From the NCBI GenBank assembly GCA_003211535.1, contig QCSJ01000010.1, forward strand, positions 1 to 35,433: 35,433 bases of DNA, in the 5' to 3' direction. The stretch comes from Synechococcus sp. AG-670-A05 (GTDB lineage Bacteria > Cyanobacteriota > Cyanobacteriia > PCC-6307 > Cyanobiaceae). The first letter of the stretch is position 1. The number at the start of each line of letters is the position of its first letter. The position numbers and the translations under genes were made by a program. Below the pieces are notes generated by a model. The model made no database searches. It had not been told where the DNA came from and saw only the letters and a program-made list of their open reading frames with translations. Of the stretch, positions 18,241 to 26,548 are shown piece after piece.

Positions 18241-18834
18241 TTAAGCGGATCTGCCGAACCACTCCGGCTCCTGTCCGGGGTTCCATTTCACGTTGCAGCC
18301 CACCGAGGCGGTCTGGTCGGGGTTGACGGGATCTCCCTTCAGCACCGCATCCAGGGCGGCCCGCAGGTCAATGCCGTTGAGGGGCACTTCATTGCTGGGG
18401 CGGCTGCCATCCAGCTGGCCGCGATAGCGCAGGCTCTGCACGCCTTCGCCATCGGGTGAGAACAGGTAGAACTCCGGCGTGCAGGCAGCTCTGAGAGCTC
18501 GGGCCAGGGTTTGCTGCTCATCCAGCAGGTAGGGAAAGCTCCAGCCGTGGCGCCGGGCCTGATCCGCCAGCTGCTCCGGGCCGTCCTGGGGATGGGTGAT
18601 CAGGCTGTTGCTGCTAACGCCGAACAGTTGCACCCGATCGCCGAAGTCGTCGTCCAGCCGGGTGAGTTCCGGCTCAATGTGCTTCACGAACGGGCAGTGG
18701 GCACATATCACCATCAGCAGCACTGGCTGTTCATTCAGGTCAGCGTTGCTGATGCTGCTCCCCGCGACCGCCGGTAGTGAGAACGGCGGCAGGTGGGTCT
18801 CCAGAGCCAGCATCGTGGACGGTGTGAGGGCCAT
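18241..18834 (-). CDS. Thioredoxin-fold redoxin (AhpC/TSA-like)
   Basis: This 197-residue protein has a thioredoxin fold, with the redox site Cys44-Ala-His-Cys47 in MVICAHCPFVKHIEPEL. Homologous redoxins usually read N/C-H-C at this place. A third conserved cysteine, Cys180, lies in the C-terminal GCNVKWNPGQEPEW motif that marks this subgroup. There is no signal peptide, so it is cytosolic. Its partner is unknown. It is upstream of the DegT-type gene with a 10-base gap, and the latter's cysteine-rich loop makes a redox link worth considering, but that is speculation. Confidence 0.87.
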   Translation of the reverse strand: MALTPSTMLALETHLPPFSLPAVAGSSISNADLNEQPVLLMVICAHCPFVKHIEPELTRLDDDFGDRVQLFGVSSNSLITHPQDGPEQLADQARRHGWSFPYLLDEQQTLARALRAACTPEFYLFSPDGEGVQSLRYRGQLDGSRPSNEVPLNGIDLRAALDAVLKGDPVNPDQTASVGCNVKWNPGQEPEWFGRSA

Positions 18835-18881
18835 GGCGATTCCTGCAGGTCCGTCGGGTTGCCATCAGGATGGCCGCCTGT

Positions 18882-18890
18882 CGAGGAAAG
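18882..18890 (+). promoter_or_regulatory. Ribosome-binding site deciding the lipoprotein start
   Basis: The purine-rich CGAGGAAAG lies just before the ATG at 18893. It supports that ATG over the longer open frame that reaches back to 18596 on top of the opposite-strand redoxin gene. Confidence 0.6.
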
Positions 18891-18892
18891 CG

Positions 18893-19393
18893 ATGCGGCG
18901 CGGGCTGGCCATGGCAGGGGTGATGCTGCTGCTCAGTTGTTCGGCGCCGGCGGAACCCCCCAGCTGGCGCGTGATGCCATTGCAGCGGTACTCCCCCAAT
19001 GACGGGTTGGCGGTCGTCAACCAGCCCGATGGCTACGGACTTCACATCTTTCTGGAGACGGACACCAGCGATCCAGCGATATGCAGACCCCGTTGGCTGC
19101 CGGATCCAGCGCGTCTGTTCAACGGCAATGGCACCACCCCGTTCAGTTCCGGTCTGGCGACCCGTGCTGAGTTCTTTGCGGCGGTGGCCCGTAAGGACGT
19201 GACGCTGGCCCTGCAGCGGGAGTTGGAAGCCCTCTGTCAGCAGCGTTCGCCGGATGCCCGATGGGTCTGGAGCGAGCCACCGCGATCGGAGGCGGAGGTG
19301 GTTCCGGTACGCCTGCCAGCTCTGGAGCAAGGGGATCTGCTCACCAATCCCCTCGATGAGCTGGAGCGGGTGGAAGCCTTGCTCGGCAATTAG
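18893..19393 (+). CDS. Small predicted lipoprotein of unknown function
   Basis: This 166-residue protein starts with a basic MRRGLAM, a hydrophobic run, and a lipobox LLSC ending at Cys16, so it is probably lipid-anchored. The mature part is not a family I recognise. It has LQRYSPNDGLAVVNQPDGYG and a C-terminal acidic, Glu/Leu-rich stretch. No catalytic motif is visible. The ribosome-binding site at 18882-18890 supports the start. It is divergent from the redoxin gene and convergent with the antenna-domain gene, with which it shares the four bases TTAG. Confidence 0.75.
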   Translation: MRRGLAMAGVMLLLSCSAPAEPPSWRVMPLQRYSPNDGLAVVNQPDGYGLHIFLETDTSDPAICRPRWLPDPARLFNGNGTTPFSSGLATRAEFFAAVARKDVTLALQRELEALCQQRSPDARWVWSEPPRSEAEVVPVRLPALEQGDLLTNPLDELERVEALLGN

Positions 19394-19830
19394 CCGGCTG
19401 CTGAGTAGCCCTCCCAGACCACAGGCTCCGCTTCGCGCCAGTAGCGGCTGAAGCGCCCCAGCCGTGGTGGCCGTGGCAGCTCCACGAAGGCATCGGGTTC
19501 CAGTTCCTGCAGAGGCAGCTCCGCTTCGATGGCATTGGCGATACGTTGCAGGCGGGGATCCACGGCGGTGCTGGTCACCACGCCATCAGCGTCATGGCGC
19601 TGCGCGAAGGCGATCACTTCAGAGGCGACCTCGCCCTTGCGCAGGGTTAGCGGAAGCTCTAGTGCGTTTTCGTAAAGAAAACCAAGCCGCTTGCGGCTGA
19701 TGCGTTGTTGCTGGATCCAGAGCGTGTCAAACACGAACAGCGCTGATGCCTCAGGCCAGGCCCGCAGGGCTGGGTTGGCGGGGCCAAGAGCTTCCTCGTG
19801 CACCCAGAGAATCGGTCGTTGCAGGTTCAT
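19390..19830 (-). CDS. Photolyase/cryptochrome N-terminal alpha/beta (antenna) domain as a separate protein
   Basis: This 146-residue protein resembles only the N-terminal Rossmann-like domain of photolyases. It opens with PILWVHEEALGPANPAL, in the place of the classic WFRRDLRLxDNPAL. It continues with SALFVFDTLW, then LGFLYENALELPLTL, and the segment EVIAFAQRHDADGVVTS, which matches the usual helix-strand order. It ends where the FAD domain would normally begin. The partner FAD domain is encoded by the gene immediately upstream in transcription (stop at 19848, 17-base gap), so the two halves are separate and in reversed order. Function as a two-part light-driven enzyme or sensor is inferred. 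Confidence 0.78.
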   Translation of the reverse strand: MNLQRPILWVHEEALGPANPALRAWPEASALFVFDTLWIQQQRISRKRLGFLYENALELPLTLRKGEVASEVIAFAQRHDADGVVTSTAVDPRLQRIANAIEAELPLQELEPDAFVELPRPPRLGRFSRYWREAEPVVWEGYSAAG

Positions 19831-19847
19831 CGGTCTTTTGGAATAAG

Positions 19848-20768
19848 TCAGCGCTTAGGGCGGGCCAGGGCCGCGTTTCCACCCCCCTTGCTTTGCTGGC
19901 GGTTGTTCGCCCGCCGGTCTCGGCGGTTGCGATCGTTGCCCTTGTCCCGGATCGACGGCATCGGCGCGAACAGCTGGTTCTCCAGCTGTTCGTAGCTCCC
20001 TTCAAACGGGCACTGGGCTGCGCTGGGGCAGCCATCGCAGTAGCGGCCCTCGCTGTAGCGCTCCAGGTTGCTGCGGTTGAAGAAGTAGGGCTTGTGGCTG
20101 AAGGTGCTGGCCACCCACTGCCAGCTCAGGTGGTTGCTGGCCGGATCGCCATCCAGCAGGTGCTCCAGGAACCAGTCGGCACCGGCCTTCCAATGCACAC
20201 GGCGCCAATGCACCAACCATGCGGCCATCCACATCCGGGCATGGTTGTGCAGCCAGCCGGTGCTCACCAGTTGGTCGCGGAAGCCATCCATGCAGGCCAG
20301 CCCTGTGGTGCCATCCCGCACATCAGCAGGCAGCTCCCGGACATAAGCGCCGCTGTCGTGGCCGGTTTTGAAATCCTCCTGGTCGTCATGGATGCCGTCG
20401 CCCAGATCGAGCCACATCCGCTGCCAGAAGTCGCGCCAGCCCAGCTCGTTGATCAGTTTCGCGCCATCGTCCCGCTTGCGGATCCGCTGAAACACGGCAT
20501 TACGCACCTGCGCCAGCGTCAGAACCCCATGGCGGATGTAAGGCGAGAGGCCGGTGACGGCACCGTCGAGGTGATTGCGACTCTTGGCGTAACGGCCCGG
20601 CTGAACGCGGGCGAGCTGGTCGTCAGCAGCCTCTCGCCCCCCGCGGATCGGGCTGAGGGGTCCCTCGGCCTGAGGGAACGCATCCGCCAGCAGTTGTTCC
20701 AGGGCCTCCCGGGAGGAAAAGTCACGTGGCAGATCACCGCTGATCGGGGGTGAAGGGGCTCTGGACAC
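19848..20768 (-). CDS. Photolyase/cryptochrome FAD-binding domain as a separate protein, with possible Fe-S cysteines
   Basis: This 306-residue protein corresponds to the C-terminal FAD half of photolyases. Visible motifs are TGLSPYIRHG (72-81), ELGWRDFW (108-115), TGWLHNHARMW (170-180), DGDPASNHLSWQWVAST (206-222) and KPYFFNRSNLERYS (226-239). Cys159 (TGLACMDGF) and Cys244-x-x-Cys247 with Cys253 (YCDGCPSAAQCPF) match in spacing and context, as I remember them, the four 4Fe-4S ligands of FeS-type bacterial photolyases such as PhrB. A Lys/Arg-rich tail follows. The start is a GTG at 20768, since no ATG fits. The antenna half is the next gene downstream. Cluster binding is a prediction. Confidence 0.82.
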   Translation of the reverse strand: MSRAPSPPISGDLPRDFSSREALEQLLADAFPQAEGPLSPIRGGREAADDQLARVQPGRYAKSRNHLDGAVTGLSPYIRHGVLTLAQVRNAVFQRIRKRDDGAKLINELGWRDFWQRMWLDLGDGIHDDQEDFKTGHDSGAYVRELPADVRDGTTGLACMDGFRDQLVSTGWLHNHARMWMAAWLVHWRRVHWKAGADWFLEHLLDGDPASNHLSWQWVASTFSHKPYFFNRSNLERYSEGRYCDGCPSAAQCPFEGSYEQLENQLFAPMPSIRDKGNDRNRRDRRANNRQQSKGGGNAALARPKR

Positions 20769-20813
20769 CGATTCTGACGCTTGTAAACCGAGATCCTGGC
20801 GAGGGATGGGGGA

Positions 20814-20827
20814 GAATCGCGCGATTC
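20814..20827. promoter_or_regulatory. 14-bp palindrome upstream of fabI, possible operator
   Basis: GAATCGCGCGATTC is a perfect palindrome with no spacer, 22 bases upstream of the fabI ATG in the 81-base gap shared with the divergent split-photolyase operon. It may be a regulator site, but no known consensus is matched and no clear promoter hexamers were found. Confidence 0.3.
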
Positions 20828-20849
20828 CAACCTTTCCCGATCTGTTCCG

Positions 20850-21632
20850 ATGCTGCTTGATCTCACCGGCAAGAAGATCCTCGTCACCGGCATCGCCAAC
20901 AACCGTTCGATCGCCTGGGGCATTGCCCAGCAGCTGAAGGCAGCAGGTGCTGAGCTGGGCATCACCTACCTGCCGGATGAGAGGGGCCGCTTTGAGACCA
21001 AGGTGCGTGAACTCACCGCACCGCTGGAGCCCACCTTGTTTCTGCCCCTGAATGTTCAGGACGCTGACCAGATGGCCGGGGTCTTTGCCGAGATCAAGGA
21101 GAAATGGGGGGTGCTCGATGGTCTAGTCCACTGCCTAGCCTTTGCCGGCAAGGAAGAGCTGATCGGCGACTACAGCGCCACCACCGCTGAAGGCTTCGCC
21201 CAATCCCTCGACATCAGCGCTTACTCCCTGGCGCCCCTCTGTGCCCACGCCAAGCCCCTGTTCAGCGAGAAGGCCGGCGTGATCACCCTGTCGTACCTCG
21301 GCGCTGAGCGGGCCATCCCCAACTACAACGTGATGGGCGTGGCCAAGGCTGCCCTTGAGGCCTCCGTTCGTTACCTGGCCGCTGAGCTGGGTCCGGAAAA
21401 GCAGGTGCGCGTCAACGCCATCAGCGCCGGCCCGATCCGCACTCTGGCCAGCTCCGCGATCGGCGGCATCCTCGATATGATCCACAACGTGGAGGAGAAG
21501 GCTCCCCTGCGCCGCACCGTCACCCAGATGGAAGTCGGTGGAACGGCCGCCTTCCTGCTCAGTGATCTGGCCAGCGGCATCTCCGGTCAGACCATCTACG
21601 TCGATGCGGGCTACTGCGTCACCGGCATGTGA
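20850..21632 (+). CDS. fabI: Enoyl-[acyl-carrier-protein] reductase (NADH)
   Basis: This 260-residue SDR enzyme carries out the last reduction of each fatty-acid elongation cycle. The FabI signature is clear: [16 protein letters not shown] at residues 14-29, and the active-site pair Tyr159-x6-Lys166 in YNVMGVAK, with [14 protein letters not shown] after it. The ATG at 20850 gives the usual length of about 260. It is followed by hisB with a 29-base gap. Confidence 0.96.
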   Translation: MLLDLTGKKILVTGIANNRSIAWGIAQQLKAAGAELGITYLPDERGRFETKVRELTAPLEPTLFLPLNVQDADQMAGVFAEIKEKWGVLDGLVHCLAFAGKEELIGDYSATTAEGFAQSLDISAYSLAPLCAHAKPLFSEKAGVITLSYLGAERAIPNYNVMGVAKAALEASVRYLAAELGPEKQVRVNAISAGPIRTLASSAIGGILDMIHNVEEKAPLRRTVTQMEVGGTAAFLLSDLASGISGQTIYVDAGYCVTGM

Positions 21633-21649
21633 GGCACGATGTGGGCAGA

Positions 21650-21654
21650 GGAGG
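21650..21654 (+). promoter_or_regulatory. Shine-Dalgarno site of hisB
   Basis: GGAGG ends 7 bases before the ATG at 21662 and so fixes that start over the longer frame that reaches into fabI. Confidence 0.7.
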
Positions 21655-21661
21655 CGAAGTG

Positions 21662-22270
21662 ATGGCACGTCAAGGAGACATTCATCGGGTCACCGGTGAA
21701 ACCGACGTGAAGGTGCGTCTGGATCTGGACGGCTCAGGCCAGTGCCAGGCAAGCACCGGTGTGCCGTTCCTCGACCACATGCTCCATCAGATCAGTAGCC
21801 ACAGCCTGATCGACCTGGAGATCAATGCGGCGGGCGATACCCATATCGACGATCACCACACCAATGAAGACTTGGGGATAGCGGTGGGTCAGGCCCTGGC
21901 CCAGGCCCTGGGGGATCGACGCGGCATTCACCGCTTCGGTCACTTCGTGGCACCGCTGGACGAGGCCCTAGTGCAGGTGGTTCTGGATTGTTCCGGTCGC
22001 CCCCACCTCAGCTACAGCCTTGCGATTCCCAGCCAGAAGATCGGCACCTACGACACCGAATTGGTGAAGGAGTTCTTCGTGGCTGTAGTCAACAACAGCG
22101 GCCTCACCCTGCACATCCGTCAGCTGGATGGCGCCAACTCCCATCACATCGTGGAGGCCTGCTTCAAGGCTTTTGCCCGGGCCCTGCGCATGGCCACTGA
22201 GGTGGATCCACGCCGGGCCGGCGCCATCCCCAGTAGCAAAGGTGTGCTTGAGCAGGCCGGCGCCAACTGA
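21662..22270 (+). CDS. hisB: Imidazoleglycerol-phosphate dehydratase
   Basis: This 202-residue enzyme dehydrates imidazole-glycerol phosphate in histidine synthesis. The metal-binding histidine motifs appear in order: [11 protein letters not shown] near the N-terminus, then [10 protein letters not shown], and near the C-terminus [16 protein letters not shown]. It is the single-function form, without the HAD phosphatase domain of the E. coli fusion. I chose the ATG at 21662; GGAGG at 21650-21654 lies 7 bases before it. In-frame codons upstream overlap the end of fabI. Confidence 0.96.
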   Translation: MARQGDIHRVTGETDVKVRLDLDGSGQCQASTGVPFLDHMLHQISSHSLIDLEINAAGDTHIDDHHTNEDLGIAVGQALAQALGDRRGIHRFGHFVAPLDEALVQVVLDCSGRPHLSYSLAIPSQKIGTYDTELVKEFFVAVVNNSGLTLHIRQLDGANSHHIVEACFKAFARALRMATEVDPRRAGAIPSSKGVLEQAGAN

Positions 22271-22330
22271 GGCTGGTCCCGCGCTTCACAGTCCGTTACG
22301 AGAAGATGGGCGGACATTGAACGCGCGCCC

Positions 22331-23800
22331 GTGACCGTTGCCCCCGCCCGCAGCTACGACCGCAGCGACTGGGCCAGCGCCTTCGTCAACGTCGAGGAGG
22401 AACTCACCGATGTGGCGCTGACACCGGTGCGCGGAACGGTGCCGGAGGAGCTCAAAGGCACTTTTTATCGCAATGGCCCCGGGCGTCTGGAGCGGGATGG
22501 GCATCGGGTGCATCACCCCTTCGATGGCGATGGCATGATCGCGGCGATGCGCTTTGAGAACGGCAGCGTCTCTCTGAGCAACCGCTTCGTGCGCACAGAG
22601 GGCTGGTTGGCGGAGGAGAAGGCCGGCAAAGTCCTTTATAGGGGCGTTTTCGGCAGCCAGAAGCCCGGCGGTCGTCTGGCCAATGCCTTTGATCTGCGGC
22701 TGAAGAACATCGCCAACACCAACGTGGTGCGTCTGGGTGATCAGCTGCTGGCCCTCTGGGAGGCCGCGGAACCCCATGCCCTCGATCCTCGCAGTCTCGA
22801 GACCCGTGGCCTCTCCCGCCTCGATGGTGTGCTGAAGAAGGGTGAGGCCTTCAGTGCCCACCCCCGCTTCGACCCCGGCCATAAAGGCCGGCCCTGCATG
22901 GTCACCTTCGGTGTGAAGACCGGACCCCGCAGCACGATCCGTTTGATGGAGTTCGCCACCGATGGTCCGGAGGCCGGCGCTCTGCTGCACGACCGTTCCG
23001 ACAGCTTCTCCGGCTTCGCCTTCCTCCACGATTTCGCCATCACCCCCAATTGGGCGGTGTTCCTTCAGAACGCCATCGCCTTCAATCCCTTGCCTTTTGT
23101 CACTGGTGAAAAGGGAGCGGCCCAATGCCTGGCCTCACAGCCCGGCGGCAAGGGGCGTTTCTGGTTGATCCCCCGTGATTCCGGTCGCTTTGCTGGTCAG
23201 AAGCCGCGCATCCTGAAAGCCCCAGACGGTTTCGTCTTCCACCACCTCAATGCCTTTGAAGACGGTGATCACGTGTTGGTGGAGAGCATCGTCTACGACG
23301 ATTTCCCCTCCATCGGACCCGACGAGGATTTCACTGAGGTGGATTTCGACACGGTGCCGGAGGGAATCCTGCACCGTTGCCGCCTCGACCTCAGCCGCGA
23401 ATCGGTGCAGACCGAGCGGATCATTGAGCGCACCTGCGAGTTCGCCATGGTGAATCCCGAGCGTCAGGGCCTCAGCGCCCGCTACGCCTGGATGGCTGTG
23501 GCCGAACGGGAGACGGGCAACGATCCGTTGCAGGCCATTCAGAAGCTTGATCTGCACTCCGGTGCTACCCACACCTGGAGTGCGGCGCCTCGGGGCTTTG
23601 TAAGTGAGCCGTTGATGGTGGGTCGCCCCGGCACTAAAGCCGAGGACGACGGCTGGGTGCTCGACCTGTTGTGGAACGGAGCGCGAGCTGCATCCGATCT
23701 GGTGATCCTCAACGCCCGTGATCTTTCGGAGGCGGCGGTCCTTGAGCTGCCGTTGGCGGTTCCCCATGGCTTGCATGGCTGTTGGGCGCCTATCAGCTGA
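22331..23800 (+). CDS. Carotenoid (apocarotenoid) oxygenase
   Basis: This 489-residue protein belongs to the carotenoid cleavage oxygenase family, non-haem iron enzymes that split double bonds of carotenoids or apocarotenoids. The four iron histidines are visible as His177 (SAHPRFDP), His233 (FLHDFAITPNW), His304 or 305 (FHHLNAFEDG) and His482 in HGLHGCWAP. FYRNGPGRLERDGHRVHHPFDGDGM near the N-terminus is also typical. The length fits the cyanobacterial apocarotenoid-15,15'-oxygenase that makes retinal, but the substrate is not fixed by sequence. It starts with GTG at 22331 and overlaps the convergent BCCT gene by 8 bases. Confidence 0.92.
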   Translation: MTVAPARSYDRSDWASAFVNVEEELTDVALTPVRGTVPEELKGTFYRNGPGRLERDGHRVHHPFDGDGMIAAMRFENGSVSLSNRFVRTEGWLAEEKAGKVLYRGVFGSQKPGGRLANAFDLRLKNIANTNVVRLGDQLLALWEAAEPHALDPRSLETRGLSRLDGVLKKGEAFSAHPRFDPGHKGRPCMVTFGVKTGPRSTIRLMEFATDGPEAGALLHDRSDSFSGFAFLHDFAITPNWAVFLQNAIAFNPLPFVTGEKGAAQCLASQPGGKGRFWLIPRDSGRFAGQKPRILKAPDGFVFHHLNAFEDGDHVLVESIVYDDFPSIGPDEDFTEVDFDTVPEGILHRCRLDLSRESVQTERIIERTCEFAMVNPERQGLSARYAWMAVAERETGNDPLQAIQKLDLHSGATHTWSAAPRGFVSEPLMVGRPGTKAEDDGWVLDLLWNGARAASDLVILNARDLSEAAVLELPLAVPHGLHGCWAPIS

Positions 23801-25340
23801 TCCCTTCCCGTTTTGCTTCCTTCCAGGCCAGTCGTGGTCCACTCCAGAGGGTGGACAGCACCAGGGGCGTCACCGGCACAGCAGTAATCACGATGAATGC
23901 CTGGAGGGCATCGATCGAGGTGCTGTCCCCCAGGTCTGTGCCAATGCGGAGCAGCACCAGGGTGAGGCTGCCGATCATCAAGGCCCAGAAAAGACGCAGG
24001 AGAGCAGGAGGTTCGTTGCGGCCGCTTACCACCATGGCGGCGGCGTAGCTCATCGAATCGGCACTGGTGCACATGAACAGCACCACCAGCACCAGCCCGA
24101 TCGGAATCAGCAAGCCCGCCAGCGGCAGCTGACTGAGAATCGTCAGCAGGGCTGCGGCGGCACCGTTCTGGGCCAGGGCTTCACTGATGCCTCCCCCGGC
24201 CAGTTCCAGGTGCAGGCCCGTGCCACCGAGCAGGGTGAACCAGATGTTGGTTACGAAAGGGCACAGAATCGCGACGGCCAGCACCAGTTCTCGGATGCTG
24301 CGGCCGCGGCTCACCCCAGCGGTAAACAGCCCCATCAGGGGGGCATAGCCCAGGAACCAGCCCCAATAGAACACCGTCCAGCTGTTTACCCAGTTGCCCG
24401 GGATCGCATTGGGGGTGAGGGCCATCTGCGGCAGATGAACCAGATACGTGAAAAAGCCGCTGAAGAAATGCTGGATCAGCCACATTCCTGGGCCCAGTAG
24501 CAGCAGCCCGGCCGCCATTGTGAGGGTCAACCACACGTTGAGCTCCGACAGCCACTTGATCCCCTTCTGGATTCCACTGACCGTGGAGGTGGCGAACACA
24601 GCCGTGAGCAGAATTACAACCAGGGACTGCAGACCTGCGCTGTCGCTCAGCCAGGGCAGCTGACCGGCGGCGTTGCTCAGCTGCAGGGACAGAAAGCCCA
24701 GAGGACCAACGGTGCCGGCGATCGCGGCCACCACTGACAGGCCGTCAGCCAAGTCACCGAGTGGACCATCAACCCAGCTGCGTGGCGCAACGTTCACCAG
24801 CAGGGTGCGGGGACGCAGCGGTTCACCTCGTCGCTCCAGGATCGAAAAGGTGATGGTGGTGGTGGTGGCTACCAGGGCCCAGGCCAGAAACCCCCAGTGC
24901 AGAAAGCTCACCGCCAGTGCCGGATCCACCGCGGCTGCGGTGCTGGCCTCGATCTCGCCGAACACTGGTGAGGGTGTTTGGAAGTGATACAGAGGCTCAG
25001 CGGCCGACCAGAACACCCCTCCTCCGGCCAGCAGGGTGCAGATCAGCACTGCACACCAGTCGAAAAATTTGAGGCTCGGCTTGGTCTCTGCGCCCCCAAG
25101 CCGAAGCTTGCCGACGGGACTGATGGCCAGCACTAGAGCAATCAGGAACAGCATCACCACCATCCATTGCCAGACCCCGCCCAGGGCGTTGCTCACCACA
25201 GCTTTGCCGCTTTCGGTGAACTGCTTGGCCAGGGCCAGGTCGAGGGCTGAGATCAGCAGGAAGATCAAAAGGGGTGCAGCGCCGACCCAGAGGGGGGGCT
25301 GCCGCCACCAGGAGCGTGGGCTCGCGGGAATCTCAGACAT
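23793..25340 (-). CDS. BCCT-family transporter (betaine/choline/carnitine type)
   Basis: This 515-residue membrane protein has about twelve hydrophobic helices and belongs to the BCCT transporters, which import betaine-type compounds with Na+ or H+. The family motif is seen as WTVFYWGWFLGYAPLMGLFTAGVSRGRSIRE, in place of the usual W-(T)-xFYW.. stretch. A Trp-rich helix and a FWSAAEPLYHFQTPSP segment near residue 105 also match. It lies 17 bases after the flavin oxidase gene and ends the four-gene set. The substrate is probably a quaternary or methylated amine, but which one is unknown. Confidence 0.9.
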   Translation of the reverse strand: MSEIPASPRSWWRQPPLWVGAAPLLIFLLISALDLALAKQFTESGKAVVSNALGGVWQWMVVMLFLIALVLAISPVGKLRLGGAETKPSLKFFDWCAVLICTLLAGGGVFWSAAEPLYHFQTPSPVFGEIEASTAAAVDPALAVSFLHWGFLAWALVATTTTITFSILERRGEPLRPRTLLVNVAPRSWVDGPLGDLADGLSVVAAIAGTVGPLGFLSLQLSNAAGQLPWLSDSAGLQSLVVILLTAVFATSTVSGIQKGIKWLSELNVWLTLTMAAGLLLLGPGMWLIQHFFSGFFTYLVHLPQMALTPNAIPGNWVNSWTVFYWGWFLGYAPLMGLFTAGVSRGRSIRELVLAVAILCPFVTNIWFTLLGGTGLHLELAGGGISEALAQNGAAAALLTILSQLPLAGLLIPIGLVLVVLFMCTSADSMSYAAAMVVSGRNEPPALLRLFWALMIGSLTLVLLRIGTDLGDSTSIDALQAFIVITAVPVTPLVLSTLWSGPRLAWKEAKREGIS

Positions 25341-25357
25341 CGGAGGTTGAAAGAGGG

Positions 25358-26548
25358 TCAGGAGCGGACCGCGTCGCGTTTGTGGCTCCAGCAGGAGAGG
25401 TCGACGCTGGGTTGGCTGTCGCTGGCCAGCTGGGCGAGGGAGTCCCCGATCAGAGGGGCAAACTTGAAGGCCTGGCCGGAGCCTCCGGCGAAAAGGCTGA
25501 GCTTTGGGGTGAGCCGGTCCAGCACGAAGTTCACATCGCTGGCCATGGAGTAAGGACTGATCACGGTCTCCACCCGTTCCTGAACTCCTTCGAGTTCGTT
25601 GAACAGGAAGGTGTCGAGCAGCTCCACCAGGCGAGCAGGTGGTTCGCTGACCATGGCGTTGGGGTCGGTCACCCGCAGCTCAGGGGGAGCCCAGTCGATG
25701 CCGGCTTTGATCCGGGGGCGTCCGTCACTTGTGTAACTGAGGACAGGGAAGCCGTAGTACAGGCCGCCATCATCGCCACGCTCCTGCTGGAAGCAGAACC
25801 ACTGGGGGTAGCGGTCGGCCAGGGCGGGGTTGACTGTGTAATGCGCCCAGAGCATCGGCCACACCCCCAGCTTGGGGGCCAGGCTCAGAGGTTCCAGCAG
25901 CAGCTGGCTCCAGATGCCACAGGCCACCACCAGCTGGCCAGCGGCGATGTGCTGCCCGTTCTCAAGGGTCACGCCACCGCCATCGGGATCGATGCCCGCC
26001 ACGGGGCAGTGTTCGATCAGCTGATGACCGGCCTTGCGGGCGGTGCGGATCCAGTGCGCCACTACCTTGTCGCTGCGCACGGCCCCGGCGGTGGGTTCGA
26101 ATAGGCCGGTGAAATCCGCTTTGGGCTTCAACGGGAAGCGGGAAGCGATCTGCGCTGCATCGAGTGCTTCATAAGGGATCCCCTGGTCGTCCATGACGCG
26201 ACGGGCTCCGGGAATCGACCCCTCGATCGTCTCCTCGTCCCAGCTCTCGCCGTAGAACAGCAGGCCATGGGTTTCCCGCAGCTGTTTGCCGGCGTGGGTC
26301 TCCTCCTCCCGCCAGAGGCGATTGGCCTCCTGTGCGAGCCGGCAGAGCACGGGGTCGGAGTACATCTCCCGGAACATTCGGGTTTCGCCGTAGCTGCTGG
26401 CCTTGGCGTGGGCCAGGGTGTTGGCTTCAAGCAGCACTACATCGGTGATGCCTTTGCGGACCAGGGACGCCGCGCAGCTGAGGCCGGCCATGCCCCCACC
26501 AACGATGACGACCGCCGCGCTGCTGGGTAAGGAGGAGGGGCTGGTCAT
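25358..26548 (-). CDS. FAD-dependent amine oxidase, monomeric sarcosine oxidase/SolA-like
   Basis: This 396-residue flavoprotein resembles monomeric sarcosine and N-methyltryptophan oxidases. The FAD motif VVIVGGGMAGLSCA is at the N-terminus and ASSYGETRMFRE matches the family's SSHGDTR motif. The active-site lysine is kept (Lys281 in RIKAGIDW), but the following His of the family appears to be Asp285. The cysteine that covalently holds FAD in the family seems to be Ser331 (ISPYSMAS). The start ATG overlaps the dehydrogenase stop (ATGA). Its likely substrate is a secondary or tertiary amino acid, unproven. Confidence 0.86.
   Translation of the reverse strand: MTSPSSLPSSAAVVIVGGGMAGLSCAASLVRKGITDVVLLEANTLAHAKASSYGETRMFREMYSDPVLCRLAQEANRLWREEETHAGKQLRETHGLLFYGESWDEETIEGSIPGARRVMDDQGIPYEALDAAQIASRFPLKPKADFTGLFEPTAGAVRSDKVVAHWIRTARKAGHQLIEHCPVAGIDPDGGGVTLENGQHIAAGQLVVACGIWSQLLLEPLSLAPKLGVWPMLWAHYTVNPALADRYPQWFCFQQERGDDGGLYYGFPVLSYTSDGRPRIKAGIDWAPPELRVTDPNAMVSEPPARLVELLDTFLFNELEGVQERVETVISPYSMASDVNFVLDRLTPKLSLFAGGSGQAFKFAPLIGDSLAQLASDSQPSVDLSCWSHKRDAVRS

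Noticed and set aside
17184-18326. 380-residue open frame on the plus strand
   Set aside because: It is antisense to the DegT-family aminotransferase with its PLP lysine and shows no recognisable domain.
19746-20753. 335-residue open frame on the plus strand
   Set aside because: It is antisense to the FAD-domain protein, whose photolyase motifs are clear; it is Ala/Val-rich and has no motifs.
22286-23125. 279-residue open frame on the minus strand
   Set aside because: It is antisense to the carotenoid oxygenase that carries the iron histidines.
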